The notes under the pieces: model-generated | Told to the model about the DNA's origin: nothing | The model's input: the letters and a program-made list of their open reading frames with translations, nothing else | The model's database searches: none | Part shown: piece by piece, positions 1 to 6,438 of the stretch | How positions within the stretch are numbered: the first letter of the stretch is position 1 | Layout of the letters: every line of letters starts with the position of its first letter | Assembly (NCBI GenBank): GCA_964570785.1 | Contig: CAZMZG010000040.1 | Span: forward strand, 1 to 15,825 | Direction of reading: 5' to 3' | DNA: 15,825 nucleotides | Source: Thermatribacter sp964570785 | Lineage (GTDB): Bacteria; Atribacterota; Atribacteria; Atribacterales; Thermatribacteraceae | Translations under genes and position numbers: made by a program

Positions 1-2
1 CC

Positions 3-1562
3 CTGGGTAAGGGTATCACCGCTGCTTCCATAGGTCGCATTTTGAAAAGCAGAGGCTTGAAAGTAACCATGCAGAAATTCGACCCTTATATCAACGTGGA
101 TGCGGGGACTATGAACCCTTATCAGCATGGGGAAGTTTTCGTTACCTATGATGGCGGAGAAACAGACCTGGATCTGGGTCATTACGAGCGTTTCATAGAC
201 GAGGAACTCTCCAAGTCTAGCAATGTTACTACGGGAAAAATCTACAGCTCGGTGATAAGCAAAGAGCGAAGAGGAGATTATTTAGGTGCTACAGTACAAG
301 TCATTCCCCATATTACTAATCAAATCAAGGAAGAAATCTTTTCTCTTCGTGAGAAAGCTGTTGCTGATGTTTCCATTGTGGAGATTGGGGGTACCGTAGG
401 AGACATCGAGGGGCTTCCTTTTCTGGAAGCGATTCGTCAAATTAAGAACGATGTAGGTAAGGAAAACTGTCTTTATGTTCATGTTACTCTGGTACCTTAC
501 GTTGAAGCAGCCAAAGAGCTCAAATCCAAGCCCACTCAACACAGCGTTAAAGAATTACGCAGTATCGGTATTCAGCCTGATATTATAGTTTGCCGTTCTT
601 CTTATCCTCTTACCGAAGAGGTCATATCTAAGATTGCTCTCTTTTGTGATATTCAAAGGGATGCCGTTATACCGGTTCCTGACGCGGAATCAATCTACGA
701 AGTGCCTTTGATTTTGGAAAGAAGCGGAGTCGGGGAGTTAATATCCGAAAGGCTTTCTTTAAACAAAGTTCATCCCGATTTCACTGGATGGATTCAAATC
801 GTGGAAAGAATCAAAAGTTCTCAGGAAGAAGTTAGCGTAGGGCTGGTTGGTAAATATGTTGCTTCCAAAGATGCATATCTCAGCATATGTGAAGCTTTGA
901 GGCATGCTGGCGCTCATCTTGGTCTGAAGGTAAAGGTAGTACCTATAGAAGCTGAAAACCTTACTAACGGTAACCTTTCCTGCCTTGGGAAAGTGGATGC
1001 AATACTGGTCCCTGGAGGTTTTGGCCAGCGGGGCATTGAGGGCAAAGTGGAGGCAGTGCGTTTTGCAAGGGAAAATATGGTGCCTTTTTTTGGGATTTGT
1101 TTAGGTATGCAGGCTGCGGTTATAGAATTTGCCAGAAATGTTGCTAACTTGAAAGGTGCTAATTCCACAGAATTTGATCCTGACACTCCCTATCCGGTAA
1201 TAGACCTTCTTCCAGACCAGCGGAGTATGAGGGAAAAAGGAGGCACTATGCGGTTGGGCAATTATCTTTGCGTGCTCAGTGACTCCAAAAGCAAAAGTCT
1301 CTATGGTAGGGAAAAGGTTTTTGAGCGACACAGACATCGTTATGAAGTCAATACTGACTTTGTGCCGGTTCTAAAAAAGTCAGGTATGACAATGGCAGGC
1401 CATAATCCGGAATACGGAGTGGTAGAGATAATAGAAATATCTGATCACCCCTGGTTTGTGGGTGTCCAGTTCCATCCTGAATTTCTTTCTCGACCTAACC
1501 GACCTCACCCACTCTTTTTAGGGTTTGTAAAGGCGGCCTACCAACACAAATTGAAACGGTGA
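3..1562 (+). CDS. pyrG: CTP synthase (5' partial)
   Basis: Makes CTP from UTP, ATP and glutamine in the cytoplasm. The gene enters from the left edge: the reading frame is open from base 3 and the visible protein begins LGKGITAASIGR, the end of the synthetase P-loop, so about 15 N-terminal residues are missing; 519 are visible. The synthetase domain shows the family blocks QKFDPYINVDAGTMNPYQHG and ETDLDLGHYERF. The C-terminal class I glutamine amidotransferase domain has its nucleophile in FGICLGMQ (Cys codon 1098-1100) and the His/Glu pair in VQFHPEF (His codon 1473-1475), so both activities look intact. The stop TGA (1560-1562) overlaps a possible GTG start of murI, implying co-transcription. 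Identification is from family motifs; nothing is truncated except by the window edge. Confidence 0.97.
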   Translation: MGKGITAASIGRILKSRGLKVTMQKFDPYINVDAGTMNPYQHGEVFVTYDGGETDLDLGHYERFIDEELSKSSNVTTGKIYSSVISKERRGDYLGATVQVIPHITNQIKEEIFSLREKAVADVSIVEIGGTVGDIEGLPFLEAIRQIKNDVGKENCLYVHVTLVPYVEAAKELKSKPTQHSVKELRSIGIQPDIIVCRSSYPLTEEVISKIALFCDIQRDAVIPVPDAESIYEVPLILERSGVGELISERLSLNKVHPDFTGWIQIVERIKSSQEEVSVGLVGKYVASKDAYLSICEALRHAGAHLGLKVKVVPIEAENLTNGNLSCLGKVDAILVPGGFGQRGIEGKVEAVRFARENMVPFFGICLGMQAAVIEFARNVANLKGANSTEFDPDTPYPVIDLLPDQRSMREKGGTMRLGNYLCVLSDSKSKSLYGREKVFERHRHRYEVNTDFVPVLKKSGMTMAGHNPEYGVVEIIEISDHPWFVGVQFHPEFLSRPNRPHPLFLGFVKAAYQHKLKR

Positions 1563-1567
1563 ACGTA

Positions 1568-2383
1568 ATGGAAACGCTTACCAACTATTCTTTGGGTGTT
1601 ATCGATTCCGGGGTTGGTGGACTCAGTGTCGTGAAGGCAATACGGGAGGTTTTTCCTAACCAAAATGTCGTTTACGTTGCTGACCCCGCCAATTTCCCTT
1701 ATGGCGAGAAAACAAAAGAGGAGCTTTTAAGCCTGGTGTTTCCGATCATCGAGTATTTGGCTAAGGTTGAGCGCATTCGGGCTCTGGTTATTGCTTGTGG
1801 CACGCTGAGCTCGGTCTGTTTTGAAGAATTTTGCAGGACCTATCCAATGCCTATCTTTGATATTGTACAACCTGCGGTAAAGAGGGCTGCTTCTTCAACA
1901 CTTAAAAAGCGCGTCGGTGTCCTGGCAACCAGCACCACGGTGCGCTCGAAACGCTTTACAAAGCTTTTTAAAGACCTGGACAGTAGTATTGAGGTTTACG
2001 AGGAGGCCTGGTCAGACTTTATCGAAGAGGTAGAAAAAGGGGTCTTTGACACGCCTTGCTGGCGAAAGGAAATAAAAGTGAGGCTGGAAAGGTTTAAGTC
2101 GTTTGGTGTAGATACTTTAATTTTAGGGTGTACTCACTTTGCTTTAATCGAAAGCTTTTTCGAGAAGCTTCTTGAAAATAGTTCGGAATTGGTGCTGATA
2201 AATCCAGCACGAGCCTGCACACTTGGGCTTCAGAGGGTCTTAAAGAGCGGAAATACTGTTAAGGGCGATTCTAGAAAAGGTGAAGTTCGTTGTCTGATCA
2301 GAGGTGATGTGAGACATTTTGAAAGATTGCTCAGAATGTTTGTTTCTGAAAATTCCTGTAAAATAGATGCTTTTGGTTCATAA
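1568..2383 (+). CDS. murI: Glutamate racemase
   Basis: Cofactor-independent racemase that makes D-glutamate for peptidoglycan. The fold signatures are DSGVGGL near the N-terminus, PYGEK, a first catalytic Cys in VIACGTLSS and a second in LILGCTHFAL, about 110 residues apart as in the family. The first Cys motif normally reads ACNTAS; here the substrate-contacting Asn is Gly, which is the one odd feature. I chose ATG 1568 (271 residues) because GGTGA at 1558-1562 sits 5 bases upstream; GTG 1559, which overlaps the pyrG stop, would add three residues. ispE follows after 2 bases. Aspartate racemase or another member of the superfamily is less likely given the PYG and GCTH motifs and the length. 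Confidence 0.9.
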   Translation: METLTNYSLGVIDSGVGGLSVVKAIREVFPNQNVVYVADPANFPYGEKTKEELLSLVFPIIEYLAKVERIRALVIACGTLSSVCFEEFCRTYPMPIFDIVQPAVKRAASSTLKKRVGVLATSTTVRSKRFTKLFKDLDSSIEVYEEAWSDFIEEVEKGVFDTPCWRKEIKVRLERFKSFGVDTLILGCTHFALIESFFEKLLENSSELVLINPARACTLGLQRVLKSGNTVKGDSRKGEVRCLIRGDVRHFERLLRMFVSENSCKIDAFGS

Positions 2384-2385
2384 CC

Positions 2386-3288
2386 ATGGTTGAATACCGC
2401 TTTTTATCCTATGCTAAAATCAATTGGTATCTGCGTATTGGCTCTTTGCGCTTCGATGGTTATCACAATATTGTCAGCGTCATGCAGAAGATATCTCTGA
2501 GTGATGAATTGAGGGTGATTTTTCCAGCTTCGGAAGACAAGATTACCTGTTCGGAGAGCATACCCACCGACGAAAATAGCCCTTTAAGGAAAGTTCTTGA
2601 ATTAGTACGGGAAGTTAAACCCTCTTTAAGAGGGTTTTGCTTTGAAATTAGAATTTTAAAGCGCATTCCTCAACAAAGTGGTTTGGGTGGAGCAAGCTCC
2701 AACGCAGGTAGACTTCTGAGAGTCTTAAACGGGATTTTCAAACTGGGGTTAGAGGAGAAAAGCCTGATTGAGCTGGCTATACAGTTGGGGTCTGATGTGC
2801 CCTTTTTTGTAAGTGATTGTGTTTTTGCCCTGGTTAAGGGAAAAGGAGAAGCAATCGTTCCCATTTCCGATCCTCCTCAAGGAGAGCTGGCTCTGGTTTG
2901 TCCATCCTTTGGCATTTCCACGGCCTGGGCGTATCAGACCTGGGACCTGAAAGTGGGAGCCTCTCAAAAGTTTATGGAGGAGAAAGACGAAAGGAACAAT
3001 GTTCTGGTTGCAGGAAGTGAAGGTTTTCTTCTCCAAAACGTCCATAACGACTTTGAGAAAGTGGTGTTTGAATATTATCCAGAACTACTTTCCTATAAAA
3101 GAAAACTCTATCAGGCTGGTTGTAAAAAAGCTTTTTTGAGTGGCAGTGGTTCCACTCTGGTGGGTGTGCTTCCTCAAGAAAGTCACGCGGCTAAAAAAGT
3201 CATAGTGGAAATCTTTAAAGGAGAACCCGTTCGTATCTTTTTCTGCAAAACACTTTGTCAGGAACCAGTACTGCCTGCTTTTTTGTAA
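2386..3288 (+). CDS. ispE: 4-diphosphocytidyl-2-C-methyl-D-erythritol kinase
   Basis: GHMP-family kinase that phosphorylates CDP-methylerythritol in the MEP pathway to isoprenoids, including the undecaprenyl carrier lipid. At 300 residues it has normal length. Visible motifs: YAKINWYLRIG with the conserved Lys11, the GHMP ATP loop around residues 94-107 (IPQQSGLGGASSNA, slightly diverged from the usual AGLGGGSSNA), LGSDVPFF with the catalytic Asp137, and the C-terminal SGSGSTLVG. ATG 2386 lies 2 bases after the murI stop and has no SD, so it is probably translated by coupling to murI. An inverted repeat with a T-run lies inside the gene at 2617-2637. The presence of ispE indicates that this organism uses the MEP rather than the mevalonate route. 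Confidence 0.95.
   Translation: MVEYRFLSYAKINWYLRIGSLRFDGYHNIVSVMQKISLSDELRVIFPASEDKITCSESIPTDENSPLRKVLELVREVKPSLRGFCFEIRILKRIPQQSGLGGASSNAGRLLRVLNGIFKLGLEEKSLIELAIQLGSDVPFFVSDCVFALVKGKGEAIVPISDPPQGELALVCPSFGISTAWAYQTWDLKVGASQKFMEEKDERNNVLVAGSEGFLLQNVHNDFEKVVFEYYPELLSYKRKLYQAGCKKAFLSGSGSTLVGVLPQESHAAKKVIVEIFKGEPVRIFFCKTLCQEPVLPAFL
2617..2637 (+). repeat. Terminator-like hairpin inside ispE
   Basis: AAACCCTCTT (2617-2626) and AAGAGGGTTT (2628-2637) are perfect 10-base arms around a single T; the real loop would be a few bases wider. The right arm runs into TTTT (2635-2638), so the transcript would show a CCCTCT/AGAGGG stem followed by a short U-run, like a weak intrinsic terminator or attenuator. 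It codes for K78-F84 of IspE. Confidence 0.55.
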
Positions 3289-3297
3289 GAGGGGGGT
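3289..3297 (+). promoter_or_regulatory. Strong ribosome binding site of the MobA-like gene
   Basis: GAGGGGGGT starts right after the ispE stop codon and ends 5 bases before ATG 3303. It fixes that ATG as the start and allows this gene to be translated independently of ispE. Confidence 0.7.
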
Positions 3298-3302
3298 AAA
3301 AT

Positions 3303-4058
3303 ATGGTTGATGCCTTAGTTCTCGCTGGTGGAGGAGAAGGAGAAATCGAGAAAAAGTTTGGGATCAGCAACCGGGCTTTGCTTGTAATTGAGGACAGGTT
3401 TATGATAGAATACATAGTAGAAGCCCTCAAAAGTGTTTCCTCGATAAATAGAGTAGTCGTCGTTGGTCCGGTCCGAGAATTTCAATCGCGAATTGGTAAA
3501 TTGGTTGATACGGTTATTGCTCCGGGAGATAACCCGTTTCAGAGTACCTTGCGAGGGCTGGAGTTTTTGAGAACCCAGGAGAAAGTGCTGGTAACAAGTT
3601 GTGATATCCCCTTAATAAAAGGGGAAATGATTGAAGACTTTTTTTTGCGTTGTTCTAAAAAAGAAGCCGATTTTTACTACCCCATTGTTCGTGAGGAGTC
3701 TTATGTTAAGAAGTTTGGAAAAGGACGTAGAACTTTTGCCACTCTTCGTGACGGGAGATTTACTGGAGGCAACATGCTGTATTTTGATCCCGGCATCATT
3801 GAAAGAAAGCGAGATTTAGTAGAGAAGATTGTTGAAAGCCGCAAAAACCCTTTGACCATTGCAAGATTGTTGGGCTTGACCATAATCATTAAGTACCTGT
3901 TACGAGTATTAACTGTTGAGGAAATAGAAAAGAGGGCGGAAAAAGTTACTGGTATTAAAGGCAGAGCTATTATTACGCCCTATTCCGAGATAGGGTTTGA
4001 TGTAGATCGAGTGGAACACGTGGAGATAGTTAAGGAATTTCTCAAAAAGAGAAGTTAG
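3303..4058 (+). CDS. MobA-like nucleotidyltransferase, substrate unknown
   Basis: A 251-residue protein of the NTP-transferase (MobA-like, Rossmann) superfamily. The N-terminus has VDALVLAGG, a glycine-rich nucleotide-binding loop, then RALLVIEDRFMIEYIVEAL, which matches the sugar/NTP-transferase pattern but with Arg24 where a Lys usually follows Pro. A probable metal-binding Asp101 sits in VTSCDIPLI and a possible second acidic site in GFDVD near the C-terminus. A strong SD, GAGGGGGGT at 3289-3297, precedes ATG 3303. It is not IspD: the LAAGxGxRM loop and other IspD motifs are absent. As I recall, a similar uncharacterised transferase lies beside ispE in some Clostridia, but I cannot name its substrate. 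Location between ispE and rho suggests a housekeeping role, perhaps envelope or cofactor synthesis (inference). Confidence 0.8.
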   Translation: MVDALVLAGGGEGEIEKKFGISNRALLVIEDRFMIEYIVEALKSVSSINRVVVVGPVREFQSRIGKLVDTVIAPGDNPFQSTLRGLEFLRTQEKVLVTSCDIPLIKGEMIEDFFLRCSKKEADFYYPIVREESYVKKFGKGRRTFATLRDGRFTGGNMLYFDPGIIERKRDLVEKIVESRKNPLTIARLLGLTIIIKYLLRVLTVEEIEKRAEKVTGIKGRAIITPYSEIGFDVDRVEHVEIVKEFLKKRS

Positions 4059-4066
4059 GAGGAGGT
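4057..4066 (+). promoter_or_regulatory. Strong ribosome binding site that decides the TTG start of rho
   Basis: AGGAGGAGGT begins inside the stop codon of the MobA-like gene and ends 4 bases before TTG 4071. This near-perfect SD is the main reason to accept a TTG start for rho and therefore the long charged N-terminus. Confidence 0.75.
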
Positions 4067-4070
4067 TGCC

Positions 4071-5501
4071 TTGAACGAAGAAACCAGAAATAGCGAAGTA
4101 ACCGTGGAAGACAAGAAAAAAGAGGACGAGACTGTCATTAAAGACGAGACTTCCGAAGAGCTCGAGGAAAAAATTGAAGAACTAACTCCCGATGCAAAAG
4201 TTGAGACCAAAAAAGGTAGAGACGATGTGAGTTTGCAGTTCTCTCTGGCTGAACTCAAAAAGAAAACCAATGCGGAGCTTTCAGAGATTGCCCAGAGCCT
4301 TAAAATTTCAGGATATAGCAGGAAGAAGAAAAACGACCTCATTTTTGAAATACTGAAGAAAGCAACTGAGTCTAAAGGGTATATCTTCAGCGAAGGAATA
4401 CTGGAGGTCACTTCTGAAGGTTACGGCTTCTTGCGCACCTCTGACGATTTTGCACCTACTGAAAACGATGTTTACGTCTCACCTTCTCAGATTAAGCGCT
4501 TTGGCTTAAGTAGCGGTGATAAGGTTGCTGGCCAGGTACGCCCACCTAAAGAGGGCGAACGTTATTATGCACTTCTCCGCATAGAAGCCATCAACGACGA
4601 AGAGCCGGAACAGGCTAAAAAGAGACCCCTTTTTGAAAACCTTACTCCTACTTTTCCCAACGAACGGTATGTTTTGGAGACCGTTCCTTCAGAGATATCC
4701 ACGCGGATAATCGACCTTTTTGCTCCTATCGGTAAAGGACAACGAGGTTTAATAGTGGCACCCCCTAAAGCAGGGAAAACCATACTTCTTGAAAAAATTG
4801 CTAATGGTATAGCCACCAACTATCCTGATGTGGTGCTCATCGTGCTCCTTATTGATGAACGCCCTGAAGAGGTTACCCATATGGAGCGTTCTGTCAAGGG
4901 GCAAGTTGTTGCTTCGACTTTTGACAAAAAGCCAGAAAACCATTTGAGAGTTGCTGAACTGACTTTGGAGAGAGCAAAACGCCTGGTTGAAGAGGGTAAA
5001 GATGTGGTGATTTTACTCGACAGCATTACCCGTCTGGCCAGGGCCAATAACCTGGTAGTGCCCAATACCGGGAAAACTCTTTCTGGGGGAATAGATTCCC
5101 TGGCGCTCCACTGGCCAAAGCGCTTTTTCGGTGCAGCTCGTAACATCGAAGAAGGTGGTAGCTTAACTATCTTGGCCACTGCGCTCATTGATACGGGTTC
5201 CCGCATGGATGAAGTCATCTATGAGGAATTTAAAGGAACCGGAAACATGGAGCTTCATCTGAGCAGAACTCTTGCGGAAAGCAGGATCTTCCCGGCTATC
5301 GATATTCACCGTTCTGGGACCCGACGCGAAGAGTTACTCCTTAAAAAAGAAGACTTGGAGCGAATATGGATGTTGCGGAAGTTACTTGCCAACGTGGATA
5401 CCCAGGAGGCCGCCCAAATGGTCATTGACCGCATTAAAAATACCCGCTCCAACAAAGAGTTTTTGAAAATCATTGACCAGGTTTTGAAAGCTTCTCGTTG
5501 A
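4071..5501 (+). CDS. rho: Transcription termination factor Rho
   Basis: Hexameric RNA-dependent ATPase that terminates transcription. Of 476 residues, about 1-52 form a low-complexity extension rich in Glu, Asp and Lys; the Rho N-terminal helical domain starts near residue 58 (SLAELKKKTNAELSEIAQSL), followed by the cold-shock-like RNA-binding domain (GYGFLR, NDVYVSPSQIKRF), the P-loop APPKAGKT at 230-237, LLIDERPEEVT, the Walker B region ILLDSITRLARA, and the R-loop/ring motifs SGGIDSLALHWPKRFFGAARN and EFKGTGNMELHLSR. All catalytic motifs are intact. TTG 4071 has a very strong SD. It follows the MobA-like gene by 12 bases, without a visible leader for autoregulation, and its stop codon overlaps a promoter for the next operon. 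Confidence 0.97.
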   Translation: MNEETRNSEVTVEDKKKEDETVIKDETSEELEEKIEELTPDAKVETKKGRDDVSLQFSLAELKKKTNAELSEIAQSLKISGYSRKKKNDLIFEILKKATESKGYIFSEGILEVTSEGYGFLRTSDDFAPTENDVYVSPSQIKRFGLSSGDKVAGQVRPPKEGERYYALLRIEAINDEEPEQAKKRPLFENLTPTFPNERYVLETVPSEISTRIIDLFAPIGKGQRGLIVAPPKAGKTILLEKIANGIATNYPDVVLIVLLIDERPEEVTHMERSVKGQVVASTFDKKPENHLRVAELTLERAKRLVEEGKDVVILLDSITRLARANNLVVPNTGKTLSGGIDSLALHWPKRFFGAARNIEEGGSLTILATALIDTGSRMDEVIYEEFKGTGNMELHLSRTLAESRIFPAIDIHRSGTRREELLLKKEDLERIWMLRKLLANVDTQEAAQMVIDRIKNTRSNKEFLKIIDQVLKASR

Positions 5502-5505
5502 GCTT

Positions 5506-5535
5506 TTGACACCCCTTTTAGCTCTGTGGTATAAT
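5506..5535 (+). promoter_or_regulatory. Sigma70-type promoter with extended -10, upstream of rpmE
   Basis: A perfect -35 hexamer TTGACA (5506-5511), an 18-base spacer, and a perfect -10 TATAAT (5530-5535) preceded by TGG at 5527-5529, i.e. an extended -10 TGnTATAAT. Transcription should start near 5542 (inference), leaving a leader of about 27 bases before rpmE. The -35 begins 5 bases after the rho stop. This is the only consensus-class promoter I saw in the window and it probably drives the whole rpmE-to-wecB block, including the translation genes rpmE and prfA. Confidence 0.85.
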
Positions 5536-5568
5536 GGCTTGCACTTTTTGGGTAGAGGTGATATGGAG

Positions 5569-5775
5569 ATGAAAAAAGGGATTCATCCCAAATATAAAGA
5601 GACCAGGGTGGTTTGTGCCTGTGGTAATACCTTTGTAACTCGTTCTACCAGGTTTCCAGAAATCAAGGTAGAGATTTGTGCCAAATGTCATCCCTTCTTT
5701 ACTGGGCAGCAGAAGCTGGTGGACACTGCGGGAAGAGTAGATAAATTTTACGCAAAATATGGCGAAGATTACTGA
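5569..5775 (+). CDS. rpmE: 50S ribosomal protein L31 (zinc-binding type)
   Basis: Component of the large ribosomal subunit, near the intersubunit bridge. The 68-residue protein begins MKKGIHPKYKE, the usual L31 start, and carries the four zinc-ribbon cysteines (C16, C18, C37, C40) in CACGNTF and ICAKCHPF, so it is the C+ form. The TAGRVDKF signature follows. An in-frame ATG lies two codons upstream at 5563, but the SD GAGGTG (5555-5560) is only 2 bases from it and 8 bases from ATG 5569, and homologues begin MKK. C+ L31 can serve as a zinc reserve in bacteria that also have a C- paralogue; no paralogue is visible here. Confidence 0.96.
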   Translation: MKKGIHPKYKETRVVCACGNTFVTRSTRFPEIKVEICAKCHPFFTGQQKLVDTAGRVDKFYAKYGEDY

Positions 5776-5781
5776 TCGTTT

Positions 5782-6438
5782 ATGGAGGTTTCGCTTGTGG
5801 CCCACACGCCCGATCCAGAGCGGGTTGTTGCTCGCTCGGCACGGGTGTGTTATAGTTTTTCCCCTCCTCAAGATATCTCAATTGAGGAAGCACGCAGGTT
5901 AATCAGGGAACTGATTTCCCGGGGTCATTATTCTGTCCTGGAACATGCTTCCTTTACTTTTCTGATCAAGGGTCTCTCCCGGATTGCTTCTCATCAGTTA
6001 GTGCGTCATCGCATTGCTTCTTATTCTCAGCAGAGCCAAAGGTATACGGATTTGACAAGAGCTTCTTTCGTGATCCCTCCTTCCATAGGTGAAAATCAGG
6101 AAGCGGTTGAAATTTTTCAAGAAGTGGTAAAAACGGCTTTGGAGGCTTATAATAAATTGGTAGAATTGGGAATGCCCAGAGAAGACGCCAGGTTTGTCTT
6201 GCCTCAAGCAGTAAAAACTAATCTGGTATTTACGGCTAACGCGCGGGAGCTCCGGCACTTTTTTAGCTTGAGGCTGTGTAACCGAGCACAATGGGAAATA
6301 AGAGAGTTAGCTTTTCGGATGCTTAAAATTGTTAAAAAGATCGCTCCTTCGATTTTTGAAGAGGCAGGCCCTCCTTGCTTGAAAGGAGCCTGTCCGGAAG
6401 GAGAAAAAGGTTGTGGTCATCCATGGAAGAAAAATTAG
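5782..6438 (+). CDS. thyX: Flavin-dependent thymidylate synthase
   Basis: Converts dUMP to dTMP using FAD, NADPH and methylene-tetrahydrofolate. The diagnostic ThyX motif RHRxxSxxxxSxR is complete at residues 75-87 (RHRIASYSQQSQR). Other family blocks are SVLEHASFTF and the TNLVFTANARELRHFFSLR region that forms the active site. The 218-residue protein ends in a cysteine cluster (C199, C204, C211 in PPCLKGACPEGEKGCG) that I recall from clostridial ThyX. ATG 5782 matches the usual N-terminus but has no SD; GGAGGT (5784-5789) is instead ideally placed for an in-frame GTG at 5797, which would remove five residues. In Bacillus the slot after rpmE holds thymidine kinase (tdk); here it holds de novo synthesis. 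The dUMP supplier, dCMP deaminase, is encoded downstream in the same block. Confidence 0.96.
   Translation: MEVSLVAHTPDPERVVARSARVCYSFSPPQDISIEEARRLIRELISRGHYSVLEHASFTFLIKGLSRIASHQLVRHRIASYSQQSQRYTDLTRASFVIPPSIGENQEAVEIFQEVVKTALEAYNKLVELGMPREDARFVLPQAVKTNLVFTANARELRHFFSLRLCNRAQWEIRELAFRMLKIVKKIAPSIFEEAGPPCLKGACPEGEKGCGHPWKKN
6363..6394 (+). repeat. Imperfect hairpin near the 3' end of thyX
   Basis: CTCCTT (6371-6376) pairs with AAGGAG (6383-6388) around a 6-base loop; after a CC bulge the stem continues GGCAGG (6363-6368) with CCTGTC (6389-6394) including one G-T pair, about 12 pairs in all. It lies just upstream of the strongest SD-like sequence before the DUF1385 gene, so it might affect that start. 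It also encodes the conserved Cys cluster of ThyX, so chance is a fair alternative. Confidence 0.4.
6396..6403 (+). promoter_or_regulatory. Strong SD-like site upstream of the DUF1385 gene
   Basis: GGAAGGAG lies 7 bases before an in-frame TTG at 6411 and 19 bases before ATG 6423. Its spacing favours TTG 6411 as the start of the DUF1385 protein, adding the residues Met(TTG)-Trp-Ser-Ser, although ATG is the more usual codon. Confidence 0.45.

Noticed and set aside
3124..3137. Palindrome AAAAAAGCTTTTTT in ispE
   Set aside because: Made of A and T runs that encode Lys-Lys and Phe-Leu; low complexity makes it expected and there is no GC stem for termination.
3607..3625. TCCCCTT/AAGGGGA stem with AATAA loop in the MobA-like gene
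   Set aside because: Seven pairs with a short loop are expected several times by chance in this length, and no T-run follows directly.
3303..4058. Calling this gene ispD because it lies next to ispE
   Set aside because: It lacks the IspD signature loop LAAGxGxRM and the other IspD blocks; only the general nucleotidyltransferase fold is shared.
5487..5506. AAAGCT/AGCTTT dyad at the end of rho as an intrinsic terminator
   Set aside because: Only six AT-rich pairs with an 8-base loop and a four-base T-run that is interrupted by the promoter -35; too weak to call.
5506..5568. A longer rpmE reading frame starting at 5506 or at ATG 5563
   Set aside because: 5506 is the -35 element of the promoter, upstream of the transcription start. 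ATG 5563 is too close to the SD, and L31 homologues begin at the next Met (5569).
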